The notes beneath the pieces were generated by a model. That model saw only the letters and a list, made by a program, of their open reading frames with translations. It was not told the origin of the DNA and did not search any database. The position numbers and the translations under genes were made by a program. A stretch of 28,255 nucleotides of DNA from an uncultured Clostridia bacterium (lineage in GTDB: Bacteria > Bacillota > Clostridia > Christensenellales > UBA1242): assembly GCA_944349915.1 (NCBI GenBank), contig CALVNU010000003.1, forward strand, positions 1-28,255. The letters run 5' to 3'. Positions 1 to 6,752 of this stretch are shown here, piece after piece; the first letter of the stretch is position 1, and each line of letters opens with the position of its first letter.

Positions 1-31
1 ATTTTGCCGGTTTTAGACTTTCTTTATCTTT

Positions 32-60
32 ATTATATACATTTTATCAAAAAACTACAA
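32..60 (-). promoter_or_regulatory. Putative sigma-A promoter reading out of the left edge
   Basis: On the minus strand TTGTAG (55-60) and a perfect TATAAT (32-37) are separated by 17 bp. The site lies just beyond the terminator of the sigG/ylmC operon, so it probably drives a gene outside the window on the left. It was called by eye, and the AT-rich background lowers confidence. Confidence 0.45.
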
Positions 61-74
61 ACTTTTTTAAGGGA

Positions 75-103
75 AAATAAAAAAAATGGCGAAAAAACGC
101 CAT
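75..103 (-). terminator. Rho-independent terminator of the spoIIGA-sigE-sigG-ylmC unit
   Basis: Arms ATGGCG (86-91) and CGCCAT (98-103) form a 6-bp stem around a 6-nt A loop. On the minus strand the hairpin is followed by a run of seven T and a further T-rich stretch. It sits about 80 bp past the ylmC stop, with no other gene between. Confidence 0.7.
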
Positions 104-181
104 AAATAGATATTTTATGTTTATCATCAAAATTTTAATTTTATCAAAGCAAAAATGTGATTTATGGATATTGCAAAAACA

Positions 182-463
182 TTATTTTTTCTGCAATGCT
201 TGATAAGGATTTTCTGGCACACCTTGACCTTGCACCTCCACCAAAATTGCATCTTCGCCAATTTTGACAATACAGCCAAATGGAATAAACAGTTGGTTTG
301 CATTTTTAAAAACATTCCACCCTGTTTTTTCGCCTGGCACCAAAATTCCCAAAACGCGTGCGGAAGACAGGTCAAACACAATGTCGATAATATGACCAAG
401 TTTTCTTCCGTCAAGCACATTTACCACTTCTTTGCATCTTAATTCTAAAAATGAACTTTCCAC
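182..463 (-). CDS. ylmC: YlmC/YmxH family sporulation protein (PRC-barrel)
   Basis: A 93-residue protein that matches the YlmC/YmxH family in length and layout. A conserved opening (LELRCKEVVNVLDGRKLGHIIDIVFD) leads into a single PRC-barrel-type beta domain ending in the IPFGCIVKIGEDAILVE block. Family members are small proteins linked to sporulation gene clusters, and their biochemical role is not settled. The gene starts 35 bp after sigG, the usual place for this family in Clostridia. The start is GTG at 463, chosen because it sits just before the conserved opening. No Shine-Dalgarno sequence is visible upstream; instead a TATACA box lies 6 nt before the start. It may be co-transcribed with sigG or made from its own short-leader transcript. 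Confidence 0.85.
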   Translation of the reverse strand: MESSFLELRCKEVVNVLDGRKLGHIIDIVFDLSSARVLGILVPGEKTGWNVFKNANQLFIPFGCIVKIGEDAILVEVQGQGVPENPYQALQKK

Positions 464-498
464 ATCATTTGTATATGTCGAATTTTGACAAAAAAGAA

Positions 499-1272
499 CT
501 AAATCAAAAAATCTTTTACCGATTTTAATGCATTTTTTTCAAGCCTAGAAACTTGGGCTTGGCTTATGCCTATTTCTTCGCTAACTTCCGTTTGCGTTTT
601 GCCAGAATAGTAGCGCATAATCAAAATCTCTTTTTCTCTTGCCGACAATGTTTTGATTGCCGACTTGAGCGCCAAATTTTCATCTATGCTGTCGTTTGTG
701 CAATTGTTGTCTGCAATTTGGTCAAGCAGTGCAATGCTGTCGCTACCTTCATTATATATTGGGTCGCTAAGTGACAGTGTTTCGCTAATGGCGTCAAGCG
801 CAAATGTAACTGTTTTTAATGGCACTTGAATTTTGTTTGCAATCTCTTCCAAAGTTGGCTCTTTAAAAGAGTCTTTTGCAAGTTCTTCTTTCGCCTGCAT
901 TGCACGGTAAGCAACATCGCGCATTGAACGACTGACTCTGATTGAGTTGTTGTCTCTCAAATAGCGTCTGATTTCACCCACAATCATAGGCACGGCATAG
1001 GTTGAAAATTTGACATTTAATGTTTCATCAAAATTGTCAATTGCTTTTAAAAGCCCTACGCAACCCACTTGAAACATATCGTCTGCCCTATCACCTTTTG
1101 CGTTAAATCTGTGCACCACACTCAATACAAGCCTTAAGTTTGCAACAACAAATTGGTCGCGTGCATGACTTGAGCCCTGTTTGACTTTTTTTATCAATTC
1201 AAGCATATCTTGATTGCCAAGTTTTGGCAGTTTTGTGGTATCTACACCAGAAATTGAAACTTTGGAAGACAT
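499..1272 (-). CDS. sigG: RNA polymerase sporulation sigma factor sigma-G
   Basis: Late forespore sigma factor that directs genes for DNA protection and germination. The 257-residue product carries the sigma-G N-terminal signature GVDTTKLPKLGNQDM, region 2 (LRLVLSVVHRFN, DDMFQVGCVGLLKAIDNFD, KFSTYAVPMIVGEIRRYLRD) and a region 4 helix-turn-helix (TQTEVSEEIGISQAQVSRLEK) near the C-terminus. An in-frame start 23 codons upstream (1341) is possible, but ATG at 1272 is preferred. It begins right at the family N-terminus and has AAAGGAGAG five bases upstream. The gene follows sigE by about 100 bp, the usual clostridial order spoIIGA-sigE-sigG. The 98-bp gap leaves room for a forespore-specific promoter, but I could not identify one. 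Confidence 0.97.
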   Translation of the reverse strand: MSSKVSISGVDTTKLPKLGNQDMLELIKKVKQGSSHARDQFVVANLRLVLSVVHRFNAKGDRADDMFQVGCVGLLKAIDNFDETLNVKFSTYAVPMIVGEIRRYLRDNNSIRVSRSMRDVAYRAMQAKEELAKDSFKEPTLEEIANKIQVPLKTVTFALDAISETLSLSDPIYNEGSDSIALLDQIADNNCTNDSIDENLALKSAIKTLSAREKEILIMRYYSGKTQTEVSEEIGISQAQVSRLEKNALKSVKDFLI

Positions 1273-1370
1273 ATTCTCTCCTTTACGAAGAATATGTTTA
1301 ACCAATCTTTCAAACTTATTCACAATCGACAAAAAAGGCAAAACTTTTCAAAAAATTTGGCAATTTTAAC

Positions 1371-2099
1371 TTATAAATAACCCTTTTCAAGTTCATACTT
1401 CATTTCTTTTAAAATTCTCTTTTCAAGCCTAGAAATATAACTTTGGCTTATTCCGAGTTTGTCGGCTACCTCTCTCTGCGTAAGTTCTTCCTGTCCCAAA
1501 AGACCATACCTTAAAATCATAATCTCCTGCTCTCTTTTACCAAGTTTTGCAATAAGATGATGGACGATTGTTCTATCTGCTGGTTCATCAACCGTTTTTG
1601 TTACAATATCTTCATCGCTAGGCAAAATATCTGAAAGCACAAGTTGATTTCCGTCAAAATCTTCACTAAGTGGCTTGTCAAGACTAATATCATTTTTCAC
1701 CTTGGAAGACTTGCGAATTTGCATTAAAATTTCATTTTCAATGCACCTTGACGCATATGTTGCAAGTCGAATGTTTTTGTCTGGCTTGAAAGTTTTTACC
1801 GCTTTGATAAGACCAACTGCACCTATAGAGATAAGGTCTTCATATTCAATTTTGCTGGATTCAAATTTTTTGGCAATAAAGGCAACAAGCCTTAAATTGT
1901 GTTCAATCAAGCGAGTAACCGCCTCTTGTGACCCCTGCTCTTTTTCAAGCAAAAGCATGCTTTCTTCATCCGAAGAAAGCGGTGGCAAAAATTCTTCATT
2001 GCCACAAACATAGCAGGCTATATGTCTTGTCAAAACATATTCTTTATGATGAAATATCCTGTAAAAGAAAAGTTTTATTTTAAATAATATTTTTTGCAT
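1371..2099 (-). CDS. sigE: Pro-sigma-E, mother-cell sporulation sigma factor
   Basis: First mother-cell-specific sigma factor, made as an inactive membrane-associated precursor. The 242-residue product has a basic, hydrophobic N-terminal pro-sequence (MQKILFKIKLFFYRIFHHKE). By family analogy this is removed after about residue 29, just before CYVCGNEEFLPPL, by SpoIIGA encoded immediately upstream. Region 2 (NLRLVAFIAKKFE, YEDLISIGAVGLIKAVKTF, RLATYASRCIENEILM) and region 4 (LTQREVADKLGISQSYISRLEKR) are intact. AGGAGGGAG lies just before ATG 2099. The gene starts 18 bp after the spoIIGA stop, so precursor and protease are co-expressed. Overall layout closely follows Bacillus SigE. Confidence 0.97.
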   Translation of the reverse strand: MQKILFKIKLFFYRIFHHKEYVLTRHIACYVCGNEEFLPPLSSDEESMLLLEKEQGSQEAVTRLIEHNLRLVAFIAKKFESSKIEYEDLISIGAVGLIKAVKTFKPDKNIRLATYASRCIENEILMQIRKSSKVKNDISLDKPLSEDFDGNQLVLSDILPSDEDIVTKTVDEPADRTIVHHLIAKLGKREQEIMILRYGLLGQEELTQREVADKLGISQSYISRLEKRILKEMKYELEKGYL

Positions 2100-2117
2100 A
2101 CTCCCTCCTAAAATGTA

Positions 2118-2924
2118 TTAAGCACCAAAAACAATTTGACTGTTTAAAAGCACATTGGCTTTAAAACTCTTTTCAAAACCCGAAAAAGTCAATGCAAGCG
2201 TTGGATTTTTTATCGAACGCTCTCCATTTAGCACAATTTCGTCAACAACAAAAGCCAGAATTTTGCTTCCGCTTCCTACTGAATTGACCTTGATATAATG
2301 CGCACAATTAATTTTGTCTTCGCTCGACTTTGCAAGCAAACTTACAAGAGAAATATCGCTATAGAGTTGTTTGAAGACCTTGTAATTAACAAAAATAATA
2401 GGTGATTTTGTAATGCTATCCAAAAGCACATTTCCGCTGTCTAAATATCCGTTTTCTTCAATCACCTTGCCGTTGGCTTTTATTTTGACAGAATAGGTAA
2501 AACTTTTGATTCGCTGTTGTCGATTGTGATAAAACAGCACAAATTTGACGAGCAAAAATATTGATAGGCTTGTAATGCTTACAACAAAAAGTGGATAAGT
2601 TCCAATAGCCTGTTCCAGCGCCAAACAACAACCGCCAAAAATAAATGTGAATATAAAAAAAGTGGATATGATAAACAAAAATTTTTTTATTGAATTAAAT
2701 TTGAAAGATAAGCATACAATCAAGCAGGCTACAGAAAGTTGAAGCAAAATCTTGCTAAAAGAGGCAAGGTTGAAAAGCGGAACAATCAAAGCAATCAACG
2801 CGCCAAAGAGTGCGTTTAAAAACCAAAGAGTTGCCCTTTCTTTTACAAAATATGCCGTCAAATTTAAAATTAATGCATTTTGAAAAAAGTTTAATATAAG
2901 TGTTTGCTCTACAAAGATAAACAT
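2118..2924 (-). CDS. spoIIGA: SpoIIGA, pro-sigma-E processing aspartic protease
   Basis: Septal membrane protease that cleaves pro-sigma-E when triggered by SpoIIR from the forespore. The 268-residue protein has about five hydrophobic membrane segments in residues 1-132, then a cytoplasmic domain with the aspartic-protease motif LDSGNVLLD. The predicted catalytic residue is Asp162. The opening MFIFVEQTLILNFFQNALILNLTAY matches the family N-terminus. An upstream in-frame ATG (2978) would add 18 residues, but ATG 2924 is preferred because TAGGAGA lies 6 nt before it. It is the first gene of the spoIIGA-sigE-sigG operon. Substrate (sigE) is adjacent and activator (spoIIR, 19.4 kb) is also in the window. 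Confidence 0.93.
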   Translation of the reverse strand: MFIFVEQTLILNFFQNALILNLTAYFVKERATLWFLNALFGALIALIVPLFNLASFSKILLQLSVACLIVCLSFKFNSIKKFLFIISTFFIFTFIFGGCCLALEQAIGTYPLFVVSITSLSIFLLVKFVLFYHNRQQRIKSFTYSVKIKANGKVIEENGYLDSGNVLLDSITKSPIIFVNYKVFKQLYSDISLVSLLAKSSEDKINCAHYIKVNSVGSGSKILAFVVDEIVLNGERSIKNPTLALTFSGFEKSFKANVLLNSQIVFGA

Positions 2925-2943
2925 AAAATCTCCTAACATAAAC

Positions 2944-2988
2944 AGCATAAAACAAACATTAAAAAAAACAAAACACAAAAAAGTCGAA
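2944..2988 (-). promoter_or_regulatory. Candidate spoIIGA promoter with an upstream Spo0A-like box
   Basis: On the minus strand TTGTTT (2966-2971) and TATGCT (2944-2949) are 16 bp apart and lie 20 bp before the spoIIGA start. GTCGAA (2983-2988, plus strand), preceded by A and followed by AA, is close to the TGTCGAA core of Spo0A boxes and lies 12 bp upstream of the -35. In Bacillus the spoIIG operon is Spo0A-activated. The match is partial and the region is very AT-rich. Confidence 0.3.
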
Positions 2989-3132
2989 AAGTTGAAGATA
3001 TTTTTGTATTTTGTCTTCTTTTCAAAATCAAAATCTTTGCTAAAAACAAACTTAACTCCGCTAAAGAAAAATATAAGGAGTAAAGAATTTTAAAAAATTT
3101 TTTTTGCAACCCTTTATTCAAAACGAAATTAG

Positions 3133-3165
3133 GCAAAAAAAAACAAGCAGACTTAAAGTCTGCTT
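3133..3165 (-). terminator. Rho-independent terminator of ftsZ
   Basis: Arms AAGCAGACT (3145-3153) and AGTCTGCTT (3157-3165) form a 9-bp stem with a 3-nt loop. On the minus strand the hairpin is followed by G and a run of nine T. It begins 5 bp after the ftsZ stop codon and separates ftsZ from the sporulation sigma operon. Confidence 0.9.
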
Positions 3166-3170
3166 ATATA

Positions 3171-4361
3171 TTATTTTTTATTTCTTCTAAGTTTTTCAAT
3201 CCAAGGTGGAACATTTGAAGAAATATCTATTCTAGATGAAGTTTTGTCTTCACTTGTTCTGCCAATTGAAACATTTGGATTTGCCATTTGTTCTTCTTTT
3301 TCTTTTTGAATATAGCCAGAGAACAAACTTCTTGCAGGCTGTTCTTTTTGTCCCATGTTTCCAATAGAGCGAGCGCCTTCCATAGTGCTGTCTTTCTTTT
3401 CTTTTTCTTCGGCATTTTTAAAGCCTGTTGCAATCAAAGTGATTTCAACTTCGTCATGCATATTTGGGTCAATGCTTGTGCCAAGAATAATATTGCAAGA
3501 TGAGTCAACAACTTCTCTAACCAAAGAAGCAGCCTCGTTGACATCGTCTTGAGTAAGGTCGTCTCCGCCCTTAATATTGATAAGCAATCCCGTTGCTCCT
3601 TCAATTGTTGTTTCTAGAAGTGGAGATGCAACTGCTTGTTTTACAGCATCAAGCGCTTTGTTGTCGCCAGAGCCATACCCAATACCCATATGAGCAAGCC
3701 CTTTGCCCTTCATGATTGTTGTAACATCGGCAAAGTCAAGATTGATAAGTCCAGGATAAACGATAAGGTCGCTAATTCCTTGAACACCTTGTCTTAAAAC
3801 ATCATCTGCAAATCTAAAACTTTCAGATAATGGAGTTTTCTTTGGAACAATTTGAAGAAGTTTCTCGTTTGGAATAACAACTAAAGAGTCAACATATTTT
3901 CTCAAGTTTTCCAAACCTTCTTCTGCATTTTTGGCTCTAATAGGTCCTTCAAATGCAAATGGTTTTGTGATGACTGCAACGGTAAGAATGCCCATCTCTT
4001 TTGCAATCTGCGCAATAACAGGAGCGGCACCCGTTCCTGTTCCTCCACCCATACCTGCAGTAATGAAAAGCATGTTTGTGCCTTTAAGCATATCTGTAAT
4101 AGATGCCTTGCTCTCTTCAGCCGCTTTTTGACCAATTTCTGGTTTAGCGCCTGCGCCAAGCCCACCGGTAAGTCTTTCACCGATTTGAAGTCTAGTTTCT
4201 GCTTTGCTTATAAGAAGAGATTGTTTGTCAGTGTTGACAGCAACAAATTCTGCAGAAGAAACACCTGCATCAATCATTCTGTTGACAGCGTTATTTCCAC
4301 CGCCACCAACACCTACAACTTTTATTTTAGCAACAGAAGTTCTCATCATATCGTTATCCAT
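3171..4361 (-). CDS. ftsZ: Cell division protein FtsZ
   Basis: Tubulin-like GTPase that forms the cytokinetic ring. The 396-residue protein has VVGVGGGGNNAVNRM at the N-terminus, the tubulin signature GGGTGTG at 105-111 and the T7 synergy loop NLDFAD at 207-212. A variable linker follows from about residue 320, and a short basic C-terminal peptide (VPPWIEKLRRNKK) should bind FtsA or other partners. AAGGGGTGAAC precedes ATG 4361. The gene follows ftsA by 157 bp, but a candidate promoter (4390-4418) directly upstream and a strong terminator directly downstream suggest that it can be transcribed alone. Confidence 0.98.
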   Translation of the reverse strand: MDNDMMRTSVAKIKVVGVGGGGNNAVNRMIDAGVSSAEFVAVNTDKQSLLISKAETRLQIGERLTGGLGAGAKPEIGQKAAEESKASITDMLKGTNMLFITAGMGGGTGTGAAPVIAQIAKEMGILTVAVITKPFAFEGPIRAKNAEEGLENLRKYVDSLVVIPNEKLLQIVPKKTPLSESFRFADDVLRQGVQGISDLIVYPGLINLDFADVTTIMKGKGLAHMGIGYGSGDNKALDAVKQAVASPLLETTIEGATGLLINIKGGDDLTQDDVNEAASLVREVVDSSCNIILGTSIDPNMHDEVEITLIATGFKNAEEKEKKDSTMEGARSIGNMGQKEQPARSLFSGYIQKEKEEQMANPNVSIGRTSEDKTSSRIDISSNVPPWIEKLRRNKK

Positions 4362-4389
4362 AGTTCACCCCTTTCTATAACTTACCCCT

Positions 4390-4418
4390 ATTGTAATACA
4401 ACTTTTGAAATTTTGCAA
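4390..4418 (-). promoter_or_regulatory. Candidate ftsZ promoter
   Basis: On the minus strand TTGCAA (4413-4418) and TACAAT (4390-4395) are separated by 17 bp. They lie 28 bp before the ftsZ start, giving a short leader that still contains the Shine-Dalgarno sequence. Called by eye. Confidence 0.45.
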
Positions 4419-4489
4419 TCATTTAAAGCAAAATTTTTTGATAAAATGCATAAATTTTCATTTTTTTTGTAATTTATACATTTTACAAG

Positions 4490-4530
4490 CCCACTTTATT
4501 GCTCTAACTTACCCACTTTTATTGCTCTAA
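4490..4530. repeat. Short tandem duplication spanning the ftsA stop codon
   Basis: CCCACTTTATTGCTCTAA (4490-4507) and CCCACTTTTATTGCTCTAA (4512-4530) are nearly identical with 4 bp between them. The second copy contains the last three ftsA codons and the stop. It is probably a replication-slippage duplication, with one copy left in the ftsA-ftsZ spacer. Confidence 0.75.
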
Positions 4531-5634
4531 AGCCAGGTTTACAAGCGAATAAATAGATGCAAGTTCTGGTTTATCTTTTGCAGGCAACGGTGGAACACCA
4601 TATTTTACATTTCTTCCAAGACATTTGGCAAGAAAGTCGCGTCCGCCCTTGATTTTGCTTATTCCAGCACCTGTCAAATAGACTGGCAAATAATTTATAT
4701 AACTTTTAGAAAACAGTTGGACACATTTTGAAACTGCTTGAGCAATTTCTTCTATTCTGTATGACACAATTTCATTTGCACTGCCAAGCGGAATCTTGAT
4801 TGTTTTGCCAAGGTCGGTGGTAAGGTCATAATAGTCATTGCTTCTTCCTTTCAAAGAAAGAATGATTTTGCTTTTAAGTCTTTCCGCTTCGCTTATAGAT
4901 ATATCGAAGGCTTCCGAAAGGTCATTTGTTATAAAACCGCCACCCCTTGAAAAACTTGCCATGTTGCTTAATCCCTCGCCCTTTACAAAGCAAGCGCTTG
5001 TTGTAAGGTCTCCAACATCAATAACAAGGCAGAAATCTTCTCTTTCTTCTTTGGTTGTAACAAAAAGTGCTTGTGCAAGAGGTTCAGAGATATATTCAAC
5101 CGCTTCAAATTCATTTGCAGAAACAATTTTATTAAATAGGTCGATAAAAGTGCGGTTTGCATAAATAATTGAAAGATTTGCCGAAATTGAGATTGCGTTT
5201 TCGCCGATAGGGTCAAAAGAAACCCTGCCCTCATCCAGCAAATATGACAAAGAATTGACGGACAAAATTTCAACATTGCGGTCTTTTGCCTTTTCACTTG
5301 CCATATAGAAAAGAGCATCTATGTCTTGCTGTTTGATTTTGCGTCTGTTGCCAAGGTTTAAAGCAACCGTTGTTGTGGAAACCGAAGAAAACTCGGCTGG
5401 CACGCCAATAAAAACTTTTTTTGTATCTTCTTCCTTGCAATCAAATTCGGAAATCACTTGAGAAAAGATTGTTGACAATTTTTCCGGTTCCAAAAATTTA
5501 CCTTCATAAAAACCGTCATAAGCAATTTCCTTGTATGCTTTGACAACAAAAGTGTTATTAAGCCCACGCCCTGCAAGCATTGCTCGCAAAGCCGAAGAAC
5601 CAAGTTCAAAAACCAAAACTTTTTCTTTTTTCAT
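4519..5634 (-). CDS. ftsA: FtsA-like divisome ATPase without the usual C-terminal tail
   Basis: Actin-family ATPase that normally tethers FtsZ to the membrane. The 371-residue protein shows the actin/Hsp70 fold motifs: phosphate-1 loop VFELGSSALRAML near the start, FIGVPAEF, phosphate-2 VIDVGDLTTSACFV with the FtsA-type GGGFITNDLSEAF, and adenosine loop YLTGAGISKIKG. Sequence is divergent from textbook FtsA and the protein is about 50 residues short. It ends at SIYSLVNLALEQ, the end of the actin core, with no linker or amphipathic helix. GGTGG lies 3 nt before ATG 5634. The assignment rests on fold motifs plus position directly before ftsZ. A related actin-like protein (a PilM/EutJ-type relative) is possible but less likely. 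Confidence 0.82.
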   Translation of the reverse strand: MKKEKVLVFELGSSALRAMLAGRGLNNTFVVKAYKEIAYDGFYEGKFLEPEKLSTIFSQVISEFDCKEEDTKKVFIGVPAEFSSVSTTTVALNLGNRRKIKQQDIDALFYMASEKAKDRNVEILSVNSLSYLLDEGRVSFDPIGENAISISANLSIIYANRTFIDLFNKIVSANEFEAVEYISEPLAQALFVTTKEEREDFCLVIDVGDLTTSACFVKGEGLSNMASFSRGGGFITNDLSEAFDISISEAERLKSKIILSLKGRSNDYYDLTTDLGKTIKIPLGSANEIVSYRIEEIAQAVSKCVQLFSKSYINYLPVYLTGAGISKIKGGRDFLAKCLGRNVKYGVPPLPAKDKPELASIYSLVNLALEQ

Positions 5635-5653
5635 AAACCACCAATAAAATAAA

Positions 5654-5669
5654 ATGTGCGCACATGTGC
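5654..5669. promoter_or_regulatory. Overlapping palindromes in the ftsA leader
   Basis: ATGTGCGCACAT (5654-5665) is a perfect 12-bp palindrome that overlaps a second one, GCACATGTGC (5660-5669). The pair lies between the ftsA promoter -10 box and the Shine-Dalgarno sequence. It is GC-rich against a very AT-rich surround, as expected for an operator or a short leader hairpin. No known regulator is assigned. Confidence 0.4.
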
Positions 5670-5681
5670 ATTTATAGTAAT

Positions 5682-5710
5682 ATTTTAATATATAAAAGAG
5701 AAGATGTCAA
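5682..5710 (-). promoter_or_regulatory. Sigma-A promoter of ftsA
   Basis: A consensus TTGACA (5705-5710) and TAAAAT (5682-5687) are separated by 17 bp on the minus strand. The promoter starts 4 bp past the T tract of the ftsQ terminator and about 48 bp before ftsA, so ftsA (and possibly ftsZ) forms a new transcription unit here. Confidence 0.7.
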
Positions 5711-5714
5711 ATAT

Positions 5715-5742
5715 AAAAAAGGGCAAATCGAAAAATTTGCCC
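5715..5742 (-). terminator. Rho-independent terminator after ftsQ
   Basis: Arms GGGCAAAT (5721-5728) and ATTTGCCC (5735-5742) form an 8-bp stem with a 6-nt loop. On the minus strand the hairpin is followed by six T. It lies about 100 bp after the ftsQ stop and ends the upstream cell wall transcript. Confidence 0.88.
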
Positions 5743-5845
5743 AAAATATTTTTGATATTCAAAATTGTATTTGCTCTTAAGTCTTAAAAAATTAACCGCA
5801 AATTTGCCAAAATCAAACAAAAATAGCAGGCAGTTAAAATTATTT

Positions 5846-6697
5846 TTATGGCAAAATGTTAAAATAGCAATCGCTTTCTGTGTGCTGTGTATAGTCATAA
5901 TAGTTGTTTACAACAATTGTACAACCGTTTAAAACTTCTTCTGTCCACCTCTCACCAGATGCCATCTCTTTTCCTATCAAAGAGTATAGGTTTGAATAGA
6001 CAGACAAAAACATATTAAGTTTATATTTTAATCCATAAGTTGCATTTTTAATTTGCACAGTTTGTCCACTAAATAGTTTCAAAACCGCGGTTGTTTGGTT
6101 TTGGTTGACAGCATCATCAAACTCATCAACAAGTTTTATTGATGAGATAAGTGAAATCTGCTCTGTCAAAGTTCTGTTGCACTCAAAAAGTGCAGAATAT
6201 ATGTCAATAAAATTTTCAATTTCAAGATAATCTCCAACTTGATAATCCTTTTCGGCAATAAGAGCGTCTTCAAACAGCATGGCATTTTCACGAGTAGAAA
6301 TAAAGTTTTGCTCCTGCCTTAAGATGCGCAAATTTTGGTCGGTGATAAAAGTTGCATTATTATATGAAAAAGCATAAACTTCTTGACGCTCGGCAATGTG
6401 GACAACAAAAGTTGATGGAAAAACTGTTTCTATATTGACAACTTCAATATAAGGCGACAGACTTTCAATTTTTTCACTATAGCCATTTTTGCCATGAAAG
6501 AAAACACTTGCACCAAAAGAGAAATCTCCGCCGTCAACAATTTCTTCATCTGTTAAAGTTATATTTTTATGAGATGTGCGATAGTCAACTTCCACTTTTT
6601 TGAGAGAAAAAACGGTAAAAGACAGCGCCACCAGCACTGCAACAATCACCATGAGGACAGAAACAGAAATAACTATTCTCTTTGTTTTTTTGCTCAT
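5846..6697 (-). CDS. ftsQ: Cell division protein FtsQ/DivIB
   Basis: Bitopic divisome protein that bridges cytoplasmic and periplasmic division components. The 283-residue product has a short basic cytoplasmic start (MSKKTKR), one membrane helix at about residues 8-31, then the POTRA-type domain opening FSLKKVEVDYRTSHKNITLTDEEI. The typical FVVHIAERQEVYAF strand and the AFSYNNATFITDQNLRIL segment follow. Overall length is normal for DivIB. The gene lies between murA and ftsA, the usual dcw position. There is no Shine-Dalgarno sequence before ATG 6697; a TAAAAT box with a TTGTTT 17 bp upstream sits only 8 nt before the start, suggesting a leaderless message. Confidence 0.9.
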   Translation of the reverse strand: MSKKTKRIVISVSVLMVIVAVLVALSFTVFSLKKVEVDYRTSHKNITLTDEEIVDGGDFSFGASVFFHGKNGYSEKIESLSPYIEVVNIETVFPSTFVVHIAERQEVYAFSYNNATFITDQNLRILRQEQNFISTRENAMLFEDALIAEKDYQVGDYLEIENFIDIYSALFECNRTLTEQISLISSIKLVDEFDDAVNQNQTTAVLKLFSGQTVQIKNATYGLKYKLNMFLSVYSNLYSLIGKEMASGERWTEEVLNGCTIVVNNYYDYTQHTESDCYFNILP

Positions 6698-6705
6698 ACA
6701 TTATT

Positions 6706-6734
6706 ATTTTAATGTATTTTTAACACAAAAACAA
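6706..6734 (-). promoter_or_regulatory. Candidate leaderless promoter of ftsQ
   Basis: On the minus strand TTGTTT (6729-6734) and TAAAAT (6706-6711) are separated by 17 bp. The -10 box ends 8 nt before the ftsQ ATG, so transcription should begin at or next to the start codon. The start has no Shine-Dalgarno sequence, which agrees with this. Confidence 0.45.
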
Positions 6735-6752
6735 GAAAAAATCACATAAAAA

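Noticed and set aside
476..482. TGTCGAA Spo0A-box match between sigG and ylmC
   Set aside because: A perfect 7-mer, but it sits between two late or co-transcribed genes where Spo0A control makes little sense; expected by chance.
2933..3136. 67-residue minus-strand frame upstream of spoIIGA
   Set aside because: It begins at a TTG next to the ftsZ terminator T run, is low-complexity Phe/Leu, has no ribosome binding site and overlaps the candidate spoIIGA promoter.
5707..5898. 63-residue minus-strand frame after ftsQ
   Set aside because: It overlaps the ftsQ 3' end and runs through the terminator into the ftsA promoter; no family features.
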